Shown: positions 36,250 to 45,731, counted from the stretch's first letter. The stretch is 64,000 nt of DNA from Gammaproteobacteria bacterium (GCA_020846135.1 JADLEK010000018.1:1-64000); one strand, 5' to 3'. Numbers and translations: made by a program. The notes: generated by a model not told the origin, from the sequence alone.

Positions 36250-36661
36250 GTCGAGCCAACTCCTGAGCCGCTTGATAACGTTGTTTGATTAAATTCACAT
36301 CCGGTTGTGGTGTACTGATGCCGGTTTTGGATTTTTTCTGAAAAGCATGCAGGACATAAAATTTGGCACCAAGCTGAACCGCATAGACCAACCGATAAGC
36401 ATTTTTATCGTGGCGTTCCGCAATTTCAAAAACGCCACTTCCCACACCATGAAACGGTTTTGCGTGTTCGGCCATCCCGCCGAACTGCGCCAGCATCAGC
36501 GCACCGCCCATGGAGCGTTGCGTTTCGCTGGGAAATTCCGTGAGGCGCTTTTTCGTATGTAACGGTTGGCAAACGCAAAATGCTGGCCAGCGTACTTCCG
36601 GCCTAGTGAAATCTGTCCACTCGTTCCTACGGTCTTCAGCATAGTGGTAGCCTCGATTCAC
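36239..36661 (-). CDS. RelE/HigB-type (phage Gp49-like) toxin, abnormal N-terminus
   Basis: 140 codons from a GTG that overlaps the nadA stop. From about residue 37 it is a normal Gp49-family toxin: [80 protein letters not shown]. Such toxins cleave mRNA on the ribosome. The usual short leader (roughly M-x4-W-x-G-x-S before the KKxLxxFP segment) is missing and replaced by 35 unrelated residues read across an AbrB-like fragment in another frame. No ATG, GTG or TTG lies closer, so either the GTG is used or the toxin gene is damaged at its 5' end. Confidence 0.6.
   Translation of the reverse strand: MNRGYHYAEDRRNEWTDFTRPEVRWPAFCVCQPLHTKKRLTEFPSETQRSMGGALMLAQFGGMAEHAKPFHGVGSGVFEIAERHDKNAYRLVYAVQLGAKFYVLHAFQKKSKTGISTPQPDVNLIKQRYQAAQELARHDP
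36496..36642 (-). pseudogene. truncated AbrB-like antitoxin fragment overlapping the toxin gene
   Basis: In the +1 frame relative to the toxin, an ATG at 36642 opens [22 protein letters not shown] before passing into unrelated sequence and a stop at 36496. The [15 protein letters not shown] pattern is the start of small AbrB/MazE-type DNA-binding proteins found in TA-like pairs. Only about 22 residues match. It looks like a deletion fused the start of one antitoxin gene to the middle of a toxin gene from a different pair. It could also act as an upstream leader ORF. Confidence 0.35.
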
Positions 36662-37740
36662 GCATCATTATTCCCCAGCACCACCCGCTGGCGCTGTTGA
36701 GCGAACTCCAGCAAGCGGCGAATCGGCAGCGCCGCCCGTTCCCGAATCGCTTCATCAATGACGATCTCATTGCCCCCGGTTTCCAGCACCCGCGCCAGAT
36801 TGCGCAGGCCATTCATCGCCATCCACGGACAATGGGCGCAACTGACGCAGGTCGCACCCTTGCCGACAATCGGCGCTTCCAGCAGGATTTTATCCGGGGC
36901 CGCCTGCTGCATCTTGTGAAACAGGCCATTATCGGTAGCAACAATAAACTTTTGGGCCGGCAACTCCCGCACCGCCTTAACCAGCGCCGTTGTGGAACCG
37001 ACCAGATCGGCCTGGGCAATCACGTCCAGCGGCGATTCCGGGTGAACCAGCACCAGCGCGCCCGGATGCTCGACCCGCAACTGTTTCAGCCCATCGGCCT
37101 TGAACGCCTCATGCACCACACAGGCCCCATTCCACAGCAGCAGGTCAACGCCGGTTTCGCGCTGCACATACGCGCCCAGATGCCGATCCGGCGCCCAAAT
37201 CAGCTTTTCGCCGCGCTCCGCCAAATACCGCACCAGCTCCAGCGCGATCCCGGAGGTCGCCACCCAATCGGAACGAGCCTTCACCGCCGCACTGGTATTG
37301 GCGTAGACCACCACGGTCCGGTCGGGATGCTGATCGCAGAACGCGGTGAATTCATCGGACGGGCAGCCCAAATCCAGCGAACAGTCGGCGTTCAAATCCG
37401 GCATCAATACCCGCTTTTCCGGATTGAGAATTTTGGCGGTTTCGCCCATGAACCGCACCCCGGCCACCACCAGCGTGCTGGAGCGGCATTCGGTACCGAA
37501 GCGGGCCATGTCCAGCGAATCGGAAACATAGCCGCCGGTGGACTCAGCCAGTTCCTGCAACTCGGCCGCAGTGTAGTAATGCGCGACCAGGGTAGCGTCC
37601 TGTTCGACCAGCCGGCGCTTGATCCGGGCGATCAGCTCCGCTTTTTCAGCCGGTTCCAGGCTTTCAACCACGGTCGGCGGCACCTGCGCCGGAGCCAGGC
37701 GGTAATCTTTAAGGGTCAATTCGGCAGGGAAGGCGCTCAT
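36658..37740 (-). CDS. nadA: quinolinate synthase A
   Basis: A 360-residue 4Fe-4S enzyme that condenses iminoaspartate with dihydroxyacetone phosphate in NAD synthesis. The three cluster cysteines fit those in [21 protein letters not shown] and [13 protein letters not shown], and the [15 protein letters not shown] and [17 protein letters not shown] blocks are intact. The ATG at 37740 has TTGGAGAGTCCG upstream; the TTG twelve bases earlier is less likely. It is divergent from the alpha/beta hydrolase gene. No nadB or nadC is nearby. Confidence 0.95.
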   Translation of the reverse strand: MSAFPAELTLKDYRLAPAQVPPTVVESLEPAEKAELIARIKRRLVEQDATLVAHYYTAAELQELAESTGGYVSDSLDMARFGTECRSSTLVVAGVRFMGETAKILNPEKRVLMPDLNADCSLDLGCPSDEFTAFCDQHPDRTVVVYANTSAAVKARSDWVATSGIALELVRYLAERGEKLIWAPDRHLGAYVQRETGVDLLLWNGACVVHEAFKADGLKQLRVEHPGALVLVHPESPLDVIAQADLVGSTTALVKAVRELPAQKFIVATDNGLFHKMQQAAPDKILLEAPIVGKGATCVSCAHCPWMAMNGLRNLARVLETGGNEIVIDEAIRERAALPIRRLLEFAQQRQRVVLGNNDA

Positions 37741-37814
37741 CGGACTCTCCAAGGTCGCGGCAATCGGTTGGTTAGTTTTATTTTGACACTATTGCGGAAG
37801 ATTTAGTGACTATT

Positions 37815-37835
37815 TTACGGCGGATAAAGCCGTAA
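37815..37835. promoter_or_regulatory. perfect dyad in the nadA / hydrolase divergent region
   Basis: TTACGGC-N7-GCCGTAA is a perfect 7-bp inverted repeat 74 bp upstream of nadA and 57 bp upstream of the hydrolase gene. A consensus-like TTGACA lies nearby at 37783. The size and position fit an operator, possibly for NAD-biosynthesis control, but the regulator is not identifiable. Confidence 0.4.
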
Positions 37836-37891
37836 GCGGGTCGATTTCGGCTAGAATCCGCCGCTTCATAATAACGATCCGGAGAATAACA

Positions 37892-38548
37892 ATGACCGCC
37901 CAACGGGAAACCGTGGTGCTGGTGCATGGCCTGTATGTGCATGGCCTGTGGATGTACCTGCTCGAATGCTGGCTGGAACAAGCCGGCTATCGCACCGTCA
38001 ATTTTTCCTATCCCAGCATGACCCGCACCCCGGGGCAGAATGCCGCCGACTTGCAGGCGTTGCTGGAACACCAGGATACCCCTGTCGTGCATTTTCTGGC
38101 GCACAGCATGGGCGGACTGGTGGTAAGGCACCTATTCCATGATCACCCCAAACAGCGGCCCGGTCGGGTGGTCACGCTCGGTACCCCCCATCAAGGTAGC
38201 TACGCCGCCCGGATCATGCACTACAGCGGTCTGGGCTTTTTCGTCGGCGAGGCGCTGGAAGAAGGCTTGATGGGCGGCGCTCCGCCCTGGACCGCGCCTA
38301 ATCAACTGGGATCGATCGCCGGTACGCTGAATATGGGGTTTGGCTTGCTGTTTCCGGGAATGCCGGAACCCGCCGATGGCATGATCGCGGTGGTGGAAAC
38401 CCAGTTGCCGGGCATGACCGATCATCTTTGCCTGCCGGTTTCGCACATGCAAATGCTGGTTGATCCATCGGCAGTGACTCAAGCCTGCGCCTTCTTCGCG
38501 ACCGGCCGGTTCCGGCATCCGCGTCAGGACGGCAAACTGCTAGACTGA
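37892..38548 (+). CDS. alpha/beta-hydrolase, lipase-like
   Basis: A 218-residue cytoplasmic alpha/beta hydrolase. The oxyanion segment [14 protein letters not shown] is near the start and the nucleophile elbow is [15 protein letters not shown] (A-H-S-M-G-G, Ser about residue 73). The strand-turn [14 protein letters not shown] follows, and the catalytic histidine is probably in PVSHMQMLV near residue 190. No signal peptide is seen. It is likely an esterase on small or acylated substrates. GGAGAATAACA precedes the ATG. It lies 31 bp ahead of yebC. Confidence 0.85.
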   Translation: MTAQRETVVLVHGLYVHGLWMYLLECWLEQAGYRTVNFSYPSMTRTPGQNAADLQALLEHQDTPVVHFLAHSMGGLVVRHLFHDHPKQRPGRVVTLGTPHQGSYAARIMHYSGLGFFVGEALEEGLMGGAPPWTAPNQLGSIAGTLNMGFGLLFPGMPEPADGMIAVVETQLPGMTDHLCLPVSHMQMLVDPSAVTQACAFFATGRFRHPRQDGKLLD

Positions 38549-38579
38549 CTCATCAAAATTTTCAGGCAAGAGGCTTCGC

Positions 38580-39323
38580 ATGGCTGGACATAGTAAATGG
38601 GCCAATATCCAACACCGCAAAAACACCCAGGACGCTAAACGCGGCAAGCTGTTCACCCGCCTGATCCGGGAAATCACGGTTGCGACCCGGATGAGCGGCA
38701 GCGATCCCGCGATGAATCCCCGGTTGCGGCTGGCGATGGACAAGGCGCTGACCGCCAATATGCCGCGTGAGACCATTGAACGGGCGATCAAGCGCGGGGC
38801 CGGGACGCTGGACGGGGTCGAATACGAGGAAATCCGTTACGAAGGCTACGGGCCGGGCGGCGTGGCGGTTATGGTCGATACCATGACCGACAACCGCAAC
38901 CGCACCGTGGCCGAAGTGCGCCATGCCTTCAGCAAGTGCGGAGGCAACATGGGCACCAGCGGTTCGGTGGCGTTCCAGTTCACCGAGCGGGGGGTGTTGA
39001 GCTATCCCGCTGGCGGGGATGAAGACCGGATCATGGAAGTCGCCCTTGAGGCCGGCGCCGACGATGTGGTGAGCGATGAAGACGGCGCGGTGGACGTGCT
39101 GACCGATCCAGCGGCGTTCCAGCCGGTCAAGGCCGCCATGATCGCGGCGGGTCTGCTCCCGGATGAGGCCGAAGTCACCATGCGGGCCAGCTCCACGATC
39201 AAGCTAGGCCTTGAGGACGCGCAGAAAATGATCAAATTGCTGGATCTGCTCGAAGACCTGGACGACACCCAGAATGTTTACTCGAACGCCGACATTCCCG
39301 ACGATGTGCTGGCGAAACTCTGA
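38580..39323 (+). CDS. yebC: YebC/PmpR-family protein
   Basis: 247 residues of the YebC family, starting [20 protein letters not shown] with [12 protein letters not shown] following. The [13 protein letters not shown] and [18 protein letters not shown] blocks are characteristic. Members are described as DNA-binding regulators and, in some bacteria, as ribosome-associated factors that help translate proline runs. It stands directly before ruvC with a two-base gap, the classic yebC-ruvC-ruvA-ruvB order. Confidence 0.95.
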   Translation: MAGHSKWANIQHRKNTQDAKRGKLFTRLIREITVATRMSGSDPAMNPRLRLAMDKALTANMPRETIERAIKRGAGTLDGVEYEEIRYEGYGPGGVAVMVDTMTDNRNRTVAEVRHAFSKCGGNMGTSGSVAFQFTERGVLSYPAGGDEDRIMEVALEAGADDVVSDEDGAVDVLTDPAAFQPVKAAMIAAGLLPDEAEVTMRASSTIKLGLEDAQKMIKLLDLLEDLDDTQNVYSNADIPDDVLAKL

Positions 39324-39325
39324 GC

Positions 39326-39850
39326 GTGGCGATCATCCGGTTAATGGGCATTGATCCCGGTTCGCGAATCACCGGTTACGGCATCATTGACCTGGACGGG
39401 CCGCGCAGTCGCCATATCGTCAGCGGCAGCATTAAAACCGACAGTAGCCAGCCCGTCCCGGAACGGTTGAAAACGATTTTTGAAGGCATCGCGGAAGTCA
39501 TTCAGCACTATCAGCCAGCGGAAGCCGCCGTTGAGCAGGTGTTCATGCACCGCAATCCCGATTCGGCGCTGAAACTGGGGCAAGCGCGTGGCGCGGCGAT
39601 TTGCGCCGTGGTCGTGGCGGGCTTGCCGGTGAGCGAATACGCAGCGCGGGCGATCAAGCAGGCGGTCGTCGGGACCGGGGCAGCGGATAAAACTCAGGTG
39701 CAACGGATGATCGCTTTGCTGCTGAACTTGCCGGAATTGCCGCAATCCGATGCGGCTGACGCCCTGGCGGTGGCGATGTGCCACGGTCACACCCGACAAA
39801 CTGTTCAGCGTCTGGGCGCGGCGGTCGCACTGGCCGGACGGCGGCGATGA
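39326..39850 (+). CDS. ruvC: Holliday junction resolvase RuvC
   Basis: A 174-residue endonuclease that cuts Holliday junctions in recombination repair. The first acidic residue is in [14 protein letters not shown] in [22 protein letters not shown], and the last acidic pair is in [18 protein letters not shown] start at 39326 gives an N-terminus ([14 protein letters not shown]) very close to the E. coli protein apart from two extra residues. It overlaps ruvA by four bases (ATGA). Confidence 0.96.
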   Translation: MAIIRLMGIDPGSRITGYGIIDLDGPRSRHIVSGSIKTDSSQPVPERLKTIFEGIAEVIQHYQPAEAAVEQVFMHRNPDSALKLGQARGAAICAVVVAGLPVSEYAARAIKQAVVGTGAADKTQVQRMIALLLNLPELPQSDAADALAVAMCHGHTRQTVQRLGAAVALAGRRR

Positions 39851-40455
39851 TTGGCCGGTTGCGCGGGGTGATGGCCTGGAAACAGCCGCCCTATTTGATG
39901 ATCGACGCTCACGGCGTGGGTTACGAACTGGAAGCGTCGCTGACCACGTTTCAGACCTTGCCGGAGATCGGAGCGGAAGTGACCCTGCACACCCATCTGG
40001 CGGTGCGCGAAGACGCCCACACGCTCTACGGCTTCGCCAATCTGGCGGAACGGACGCTATTCCGCGAACTGATCCGCATCACCGGCGTTGGTCCCCGGTT
40101 GGCGCTGCTGATTCTGTCGGGGATGAGCGTAGAGCTGTTTGGGCGCAGTGTACGCGCCGGCGACGCCACTGCGCTGACCCGGCTGCCGGGAATCGGCAAA
40201 AAGACCGCCGAACGGCTGATTATTGAACTGCGCGACCGGATCGGCGACCTCGGCCTGCATTCAGCAACAGTTGGGTTGGCGGGTGGTTCCATCGCTCCAC
40301 TTGAGGTCAAGCCGGAGGATGACGCGATCAGCGCCTTGGTGTCGCTGGGTTACAAACTCCCGGAAGCTTCGCGTATGGTGCAGAACCTTGAAACGGATGG
40401 TTTGAGCAGCGAAGCGATTATCCGGCTGGCGTTGCAGGCGCAGGTGCGGCGCTAA
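39847..40455 (+). CDS. ruvA: Holliday junction DNA helicase subunit RuvA
   Basis: A 202-residue junction-binding protein. The start [20 protein letters not shown] is typical, domain II has two helix-hairpin-helix motifs ([16 protein letters not shown] and [16 protein letters not shown]), and the C-terminal RuvB-binding domain ([20 protein letters not shown]) is complete. The ATG overlaps the ruvC stop. An open frame from 39778 lies within ruvC and is not used. Confidence 0.96.
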   Translation: MIGRLRGVMAWKQPPYLMIDAHGVGYELEASLTTFQTLPEIGAEVTLHTHLAVREDAHTLYGFANLAERTLFRELIRITGVGPRLALLILSGMSVELFGRSVRAGDATALTRLPGIGKKTAERLIIELRDRIGDLGLHSATVGLAGGSIAPLEVKPEDDAISALVSLGYKLPEASRMVQNLETDGLSSEAIIRLALQAQVRR

Positions 40456-40463
40456 ATGGCCAA

Positions 40464-40510
40464 GACTTTTAGCCATGGGAAAACACGGAAAATTAAAGGC
40501 TAAGGCCACG
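40464..40510. repeat. rearranged copy of the CCACGG/AGGCTAAAGG repeats between ruvA and ruvB
   Basis: The 89-bp spacer contains TTTTAGCCATGGGAAAACAC then GGAAAATTAAAGGCTAAGGC and CACG, i.e. the AACACGGAAAA core beside an AAAGGCTAAGG motif. It is followed by a TTCAACCTTCAACTTTCAAC run (40515-40534) that also appears, inverted, at 8249-8268 near the acyl-CoA ligase start. It is a mosaic of short repeats rather than a clean hairpin. Confidence 0.5.
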
Positions 40511-40544
40511 TTTTTTCAACCTTCAACTTTCAACCATCATTCCA

Positions 40545-41576
40545 ATGGACTCCCCTAACCGCCTGATTTCTCCCACTGCCGGCAGTGAAGATGCTTCGCT
40601 GGATCGGGCCGTGCGTCCCCGGCGGTTGGCAGACTACATCGGGCAGCAACCGTTGCGCGAGCAGATGGATTTGTTCATCCGCGCCGCTCGCGCCCGATCC
40701 GAGGCGCTGGATCATGTGCTGCTGTTTGGGCCGCCGGGGTTGGGTAAAACCACGCTGGCCCATATCATCGCTGCCGAAATGGGCGTCAATCTGCGCCAGA
40801 CCTCTGGGCCGGTGCTGGAGCGGGCCGGCGATGTCGCGGCGCTGTTGACCAATCTGGAACCCCGCGATGTGCTGTTTATCGACGAGATTCATCGCCTCAG
40901 TCCGGTGGTCGAGGAAGTGTTGTATCCAGCAATGGAGGATTACCAGATCGACATTATGATCGGCGAGGGACCGGCGGCGCGCTCGATCAAGCTGGATGTG
41001 CAGCCGTTCACGCTGGTCGGGGCGACCACCCGGGCCGGGCTGCTGACTTCGCCGCTGCGGGACCGGTTCGGTATTGTTCACCGGCTGGAGTTTTATACTG
41101 CGGAGGAATTGACCGAGATCGTGGCGCGTTCAGCGCGGATTCTCGGCGTTGAAACGGATTATCCGGCCGGGGCGATGGAAATTGGCCGGCGTTCACGGGG
41201 AACGCCCCGGATTGCCAACCGGTTGTTGCGCCGGGTGCGGGATTTTGCGCAAATTCGGGCCGACGGTCGAATTACGCTTGAAGTGGCCGGACAGGCGCTG
41301 GATATGCTCAAGGTCGACGAACGTGGTTTCGACGAACAGGACCGGCGCTTGTTGTGGCTGATGATTGACAAGTTCGGCGGCGGGCCGGTAGGACTGGATA
41401 CGCTGGCGGCGGCATTGGGCGAAGAACGTGGCACCATTGAAGATGTGCTGGAGCCGTTTTTGATTCAGCAGGGGTTTTTAATGCGAACCCCGCGCGGACG
41501 GGTCGCAACTGCGCACGCCTACCGGCACTTTGGTCTGACCGCCGCCGCGCCGGTAGTCAGCGCCGATTTGTTCTGA
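40545..41576 (+). CDS. ruvB: Holliday junction DNA helicase motor RuvB
   Basis: A 343-residue AAA+ motor that drives branch migration with Ruv[21 protein letters not shown] is at the N-terminus, Walker A is [18 protein letters not shown], Walker B is [13 protein letters not shown], sensor 1 is [10 protein letters not shown], the arginine finger is in SPLRDRFG, and the C-terminal winged helix contains [18 protein letters not shown]. Complete. It follows ruvA by 89 bp of repeat-containing spacer. Confidence 0.97.
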   Translation: MDSPNRLISPTAGSEDASLDRAVRPRRLADYIGQQPLREQMDLFIRAARARSEALDHVLLFGPPGLGKTTLAHIIAAEMGVNLRQTSGPVLERAGDVAALLTNLEPRDVLFIDEIHRLSPVVEEVLYPAMEDYQIDIMIGEGPAARSIKLDVQPFTLVGATTRAGLLTSPLRDRFGIVHRLEFYTAEELTEIVARSARILGVETDYPAGAMEIGRRSRGTPRIANRLLRRVRDFAQIRADGRITLEVAGQALDMLKVDERGFDEQDRRLLWLMIDKFGGGPVGLDTLAAALGEERGTIEDVLEPFLIQQGFLMRTPRGRVATAHAYRHFGLTAAAPVVSADLF

Positions 41577-41582
41577 ATGTAA

Positions 41583-41648
41583 GGAAAGGCTAAAGGCTAA
41601 AGGAACGCCGCCTTAACCTTTAATTTTCCGTGTTTTTCCGTGGCTAAA
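41583..41648. repeat. composite intergenic repeat between ruvB and tolQ
   Basis: AAAGGCTAAAGGCTAAAGG (41585-41603) is followed, after a short GC-rich bridge, by AACCTTTAATTTTCCGTG and TTTTTCCGTGGCTAAA, the right arm of the CCACGGAA element. It therefore joins both repeat families in one 66-bp block. A partial terminator role is possible but no clear stem-plus-T-run exists. Confidence 0.6.
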
Positions 41649-41691
41649 TTATCTGTTAGTTCAGTGGATTCAAGGTTAAGGGAGATTGCCG

Positions 41692-42420
41692 GTGGCCCAT
41701 GATTTATCGTTCTGGAGCCTGATTACCAACGCCAGCCTGATCGTGCAGTTGATCATGTTCGGACTCGTGCTGATTTCGCTGGGATCGTGGTGGGTAATTA
41801 TCAAGAAGGCGATGGTGCTGTCTTCCGCCAAGCGGGCGACAGATCAGTTTGAAGATGATTTCTGGTCAGGAGCCGATCTGTCCAAACTGTACGCCGAGAT
41901 TAACCGCCAGCAAGAACCCGTTGGCGGGATGGAAGCGATCTTTCTGGCGGGCTTTCAGGAATTTCTGCGGTTGCGTTCCCAGCCGACCATGGACCCGGAG
42001 TCCGTGGTCAGCGGGGCGCAACGGGCCATGCGGGCGGCTGGTTCGCGGGAACTGGACGAGTTGGAGATGTACCTGTCGCTGCTGGCGACTACCGGCTCCA
42101 CCAGCCCTTACATCGGTTTGTTCGGCACCGTCTGGGGAATCATGAATGCCTTCCGGGCGCTGGGCCTGGCGCAACAGGCGACGCTGGCTCAGGTTGCGCC
42201 GGGCATCGCCGAGGCGCTGATTGCGACCGCGATGGGGCTGTTCGCAGCCATTCCCGCAGTGATTTTCTATAACCGCTACGCCCACGAAGTCGACCGGCTG
42301 GCCAACCGCTACGAGACGTTCATGGAAGAGTTCTCCAACATCCTCCAGCGCCAGTCCTATAGCCTGCGTAAAAATTACACCGATGCCGCCGCCCGCGCTG
42401 CCGCATCGCCCCAGGGTTAA
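41692..42420 (+). CDS. tolQ: Tol-Pal system protein TolQ
   Basis: A 242-residue inner-membrane protein with three transmembrane helices (about 14-38, 135-160 and 170-195). It belongs to the ExbB/TolQ/MotA proton-channel group. TSPYIGLFGTVWGIMNAFRALG and GIAEALIATAMGLFAAIPAV are the signature segments. It forms the motor with TolR and energises TolA for outer-membrane constriction. The GTG at 41692 with GGGAG upstream is preferred to the TTG at 41686; no ATG gives the full first helix. Confidence 0.93.
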   Translation: MAHDLSFWSLITNASLIVQLIMFGLVLISLGSWWVIIKKAMVLSSAKRATDQFEDDFWSGADLSKLYAEINRQQEPVGGMEAIFLAGFQEFLRLRSQPTMDPESVVSGAQRAMRAAGSRELDELEMYLSLLATTGSTSPYIGLFGTVWGIMNAFRALGLAQQATLAQVAPGIAEALIATAMGLFAAIPAVIFYNRYAHEVDRLANRYETFMEEFSNILQRQSYSLRKNYTDAAARAAASPQG

Positions 42421-42425
42421 CCGCC

Positions 42426-42878
42426 ATGGCCCGGCGCAGTTCACATGGCCGTCTGAAGGCTGAAATCAACATCGTTCCCTACATCGATGTGATGCTGGTG
42501 TTGCTGGTGATCTTCATGGTCACTGCCCCGTTGCTCAATCAGGGTGTCGAAGTCGATCTGCCTAAGGCTTCGGCGGAGCCGATCAATACCCATAATCAGG
42601 ACAGCGAAGTGGTGGTGTTCTCGGTGCGGAAGGACGGTGCCTGCTTTCTAAACGTCGGCGCGGAGCAAGCGCAACTGGTCGATTGCGACACGCTGGAGCC
42701 GCAACGCCAAAGTATCGAGAGTTTGCTGGCTCGCAAACCGCAACCGCCAGTACTGGTGCGCGCCGACCGGGAACTGGTGTATGACCGGGTGATCAAGGCC
42801 ATGACCGCCTTGAACAAAGCCGGCGCGGCCAAGGTCGGGTTGTCCACCGCCCCGCCGGATGAATCGCCCCGGCGATAA
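42426..42878 (+). CDS. tolR: Tol-Pal system protein TolR
   Basis: A 150-residue ExbD/TolR protein. One membrane helix at about residues 18-40 carries the essential aspartate in YIDVMLVLLVIFMVTAPLL; the periplasmic domain follows (VEVDLPKASAEPI to AMTALNKAGAAKVGLST). Slightly extended relative to the E. coli protein by an insert around AQLVDCDTLEPQR. It lies five bases after tolQ and ten before tolA. Confidence 0.93.
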   Translation: MARRSSHGRLKAEINIVPYIDVMLVLLVIFMVTAPLLNQGVEVDLPKASAEPINTHNQDSEVVVFSVRKDGACFLNVGAEQAQLVDCDTLEPQRQSIESLLARKPQPPVLVRADRELVYDRVIKAMTALNKAGAAKVGLSTAPPDESPRR

Positions 42879-42887
42879 CTTAAAGCT

Positions 42888-44489
42888 ATGCAATCGCAGC
42901 GGCAGGCGCGGTATCAGGATGTGGTGGCGACGGTCATTACCGTGGCCATTCACGCCGTCGTTGTCGTGTTTCTGCTGATGAACCTGAGGATTTCCGGGGC
43001 CTTGAACCCTGAACCGGTCGTTGCTGAAGCAATCCCCGCCGAAGTTATTGATGAAGTCGCGATCCGGCAGGAACTGGAACAATTGGCCGAGGAGGATCGT
43101 CGCCGGCAACGGGTAGAGGCGGAGCGGCAAGCCCGGCTGGCGCGGGCCGAACGGGAGGCGCGCGAGGCTGAAGAGCGGCGACAAGCTGAACTCCGGCGCC
43201 GGAAAGAGGAAGAAGCTCGTCGCCAAGCCGCTGAGGAAACGAAACGCGAAGCGGCCGAGGAAGCCAAACGCGAAGCGGCCGAGGAAGCCAAACGCGAAGC
43301 GGCCCAAGAGGCTAAACGCCAGGCCGCTGAGGAAGCCAAACGCGAAGCGGCGCAAGAGGCCAAGCGGCAGGCTGCCGAAGAGGCCAAACGTGAAGCGGCG
43401 CAAGAGGCCAAACGCGAAGCGGCCGAGGAAGCCAAACGCGAAGCGGCCCAAGAGGCTAAACGCGAAGCGGCCGAGGAAGCCAAACGCGAAGCGGCCCAAG
43501 AGGCTAAACGCGAAGCGGCCGAGGAAGCCAAACGCGAAGCGGCCCAAGAGGCTAAACGCCAGGCCGCTGAGGAAGCGAAACGAGAGGCGGCGCAAGAGGC
43601 TAAACGCCAGGCCGCTGAGGAAGCCAAACGTGAAGCGGCCCAACAAGCCAAGCGTCAGGCTGCCGAGGAGGCCAAACGAGAGGCTGTGGAAGAAGCGAAG
43701 CGGCAGGCTGCAGCAGAATCAAGGCGCAAGGCAGCAGAGGACGCCAAACGCAAGGCCGCTGCCGAAGAAGCGAAACGCAAGGCGGTGGAAGACGCCAAAC
43801 GTCAGGCCGCTGCTGAAGAGGCCAAGCGCAAAGCAGCAGAAGACGCCAAACGCCAGGCCGCTGCTGAAGAGGCTAAACGCAAGGCTGCGGAAGACGCCAA
43901 ACGCCAGGCGGCTGCCGAAGAAGCCAAGCGCAAAGCAGCAGAAGATGCCAAACGCCAGGCCGCTGCTGAAGAGGCTAAACGTAAAGTCGAGGCTGAAGCT
44001 GAGGCCAAGCGCAAGGCTGAGGAAGAGGCTAAACGTAAAGTCGAGGCTGAAGCTGAGGCCAAGCGCAAGGCTGAGGAAGAGGCTAAACGCAAGGCGGCGG
44101 AAGAGGCTAAACGCAAAGCCGAAGAAGACGCCAAACGCAAAGCTGAGGAAGCGAAAAAACTGGCTCAGGAGCTGGCGACCCGCGAGGCGCGGGAACAGTT
44201 CATCAAGGAAGCGATCATCCGCCACGCTAACCTGATCAAGCAGCGTGTAGAGCGCAACTGGGCCTTGCCGCCGGGCAGCAGCGCTGACCAGTCCTGTACC
44301 TTGCGCATCGTCATGACCGGGTCCGGCACAGTCACTGATGTTCAGATCGTGCAAAGCAGCGGCGATACGGCGTTCGATAATTCCGCCGTCGCAGCGGTGC
44401 AAAAGGCTTCGCCATTGCCGATTCCACCCGATCCAGAGGTGCTGGCCAAGTTCCGCACTTTCAATTTCCGTTTCAAACCGGGAGGTTAA
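42888..44489 (+). CDS. tolA: Tol-Pal system protein TolA with long repetitive coiled-coil
   Basis: A 533-residue protein that spans the periplasm. Membrane helix at 11-33, then a helical domain from about 55 to 430 built from near-identical 8-residue units (EAKREAAE, EAKRQAAQ, DAKRQAAA and EAKRKAEE types), and a C-terminal domain III (about 435-533) with CTLRIVMTGSGTVTDVQIV and the AAVQKASPLPIPPDPEV block that binds Pal and TolB. It is about 110 residues longer than the E. coli protein, all in the repeat. The DNA repeats are nearly identical, so length may vary between strains or be mis-assembled. Confidence 0.93.
   Translation: MQSQRQARYQDVVATVITVAIHAVVVVFLLMNLRISGALNPEPVVAEAIPAEVIDEVAIRQELEQLAEEDRRRQRVEAERQARLARAEREAREAEERRQAELRRRKEEEARRQAAEETKREAAEEAKREAAEEAKREAAQEAKRQAAEEAKREAAQEAKRQAAEEAKREAAQEAKREAAEEAKREAAQEAKREAAEEAKREAAQEAKREAAEEAKREAAQEAKRQAAEEAKREAAQEAKRQAAEEAKREAAQQAKRQAAEEAKREAVEEAKRQAAAESRRKAAEDAKRKAAAEEAKRKAVEDAKRQAAAEEAKRKAAEDAKRQAAAEEAKRKAAEDAKRQAAAEEAKRKAAEDAKRQAAAEEAKRKVEAEAEAKRKAEEEAKRKVEAEAEAKRKAEEEAKRKAAEEAKRKAEEDAKRKAEEAKKLAQELATREAREQFIKEAIIRHANLIKQRVERNWALPPGSSADQSCTLRIVMTGSGTVTDVQIVQSSGDTAFDNSAVAAVQKASPLPIPPDPEVLAKFRTFNFRFKPGG
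43230..44160 (+). repeat. tandem 24-bp (8-codon) repeats within tolA
   Basis: About 38 consecutive units of the type GAAGCCAAACGCGAAGCGGC with small variations, encoding EAKR[E/Q/K]AA[E/Q]. Long runs (43250-43560) alternate between two unit types and are almost identical at the DNA level, which favours slippage or recombination. Confidence 0.85.
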
Positions 44490-44492
44490 ACT

Positions 44493-45689
44493 TTGAATCC
44501 GATAACCCGACTCTTGGCCTTGCTGGTGTTGTTGCTGGGCAGCAGCCTGACTCATGCCCAGTTGACGATTGACATCACTAAAGGCATCGAAGGCAGCGGC
44601 ATTCCCATCGCCATCGCCCCGTTCAGCGGCGGCGCTCCCGAAGATATCACCGGCATTATCGCCGCCGACCTTCAGCGCACCGGCAAATTCGCGCCGCAAC
44701 CAGCCGGATCGAGGGCGGACTACTCGGTGGCCGGCCAGGCTAGTTCTGGCGGTTCGCGGGGCTACGTCGTGCAGTTTCAGTTAAGCGGCGCTCAGGGCGG
44801 CCAGTTACTGAACCTGTCGTTCGACGCTCCCGCCAACCAGTTACGGGCAGTCGCTCACCGGATCAGTGACCTGATTTACGAAAAACTCACGGGTGACAAG
44901 GGGCTGGCCGGTACGCGCATCGCTTACGTCGCTGGCGGCGGCGGAACCTGGTATCTGGTGATTGCCGACGCCGATGGCCAGAATCCCCAGACGATCCTGC
45001 GCTCCGGCCAGCCAATCATGTCGCCGGCCTGGGCGCCGGACGGTTCAAAGCTGGCCTATGTGTCGTTTGAAGGCCGTCGCCCGCAGATCGTGGTTCAGGA
45101 TGTCGTCAACGGTTCCCGCCGCACTGTCTCTGCCGCGCCCGGCATCAATGGCGCTCCCTCATGGTCGCCGGACGGCCAGCGACTGGCTTTCACCCTGTCC
45201 AAGGACGGCAATCCGGAGATTTACGCCCTCAACCTGGGGTCGCAAAGCCCGGTGCGCCTGACCAATGGCGGCGCGATTGACACCGAGCCGGTCTGGCTGC
45301 CGGACGGCAGTATCGTCTTTACCTCCGACCGGGGCGGTTCGCCGCAGTTGTACCGGATCGGCCCCGGCGGCGGCGCAGCGCAGCGGCTGACCTTCGATGG
45401 CGACTACAATGCCCGCCCGGCGGTGTCGCCGGATGGCCGTACTATCGCCATGGTGCATCGGCGCGGCGGCCGGTTTCATATCGCCGTACTCGACCTGCAA
45501 ACCCGCCGGTTTCGGGTCCTCACCGCCGGCGGACTGGATGAATCACCCAGCTTTGCCCCGAACGGCAAGATGATCATCTACTCCAACGGCCAACGGCTGA
45601 TGGCAGTCTCGCTGGATGGCAGCGTCAAGCAGGAATTTGCCTTGCGCGGCAATGGCCGCGATCCGGTCTGGGCGCCGTTTGCCCGCTGA
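44493..45689 (+). CDS. tolB: Tol-Pal system translocation protein TolB
   Basis: A 398-residue periplasmic protein. Signal peptide 1-23 (LLALLVLLLGSSLTHAQ), N-terminal domain (IDITKGIEGSGIPIAIAPFS to about 155) and a six-bladed beta-propeller with repeats of the SPDGxxLAF type (PAWAPDGSKLAYVSFEGRRP, SWSPDGQRLAFTLSKDGNPE, AVSPDGRTIAMVHRR). It binds Pal and TolA. The start is a TTG at 44493 with the strong GGAGG site five bases ahead; no ATG gives a signal peptide. About 30 residues shorter than the E. coli protein. Confidence 0.93.
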   Translation: MNPITRLLALLVLLLGSSLTHAQLTIDITKGIEGSGIPIAIAPFSGGAPEDITGIIAADLQRTGKFAPQPAGSRADYSVAGQASSGGSRGYVVQFQLSGAQGGQLLNLSFDAPANQLRAVAHRISDLIYEKLTGDKGLAGTRIAYVAGGGGTWYLVIADADGQNPQTILRSGQPIMSPAWAPDGSKLAYVSFEGRRPQIVVQDVVNGSRRTVSAAPGINGAPSWSPDGQRLAFTLSKDGNPEIYALNLGSQSPVRLTNGGAIDTEPVWLPDGSIVFTSDRGGSPQLYRIGPGGGAAQRLTFDGDYNARPAVSPDGRTIAMVHRRGGRFHIAVLDLQTRRFRVLTAGGLDESPSFAPNGKMIIYSNGQRLMAVSLDGSVKQEFALRGNGRDPVWAPFAR

Positions 45690-45731
45690 TTTCGATTTCG
45701 ATGCTACAACCTGAAACTGAGGAGAAAATTA

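Noticed and set aside
42950..44235. Long open frames on both strands within tolA
   Set aside because: Shadows produced by the 24-bp repeat, which keeps several frames open. Only the TolA frame has a membrane helix and the C-terminal domain.
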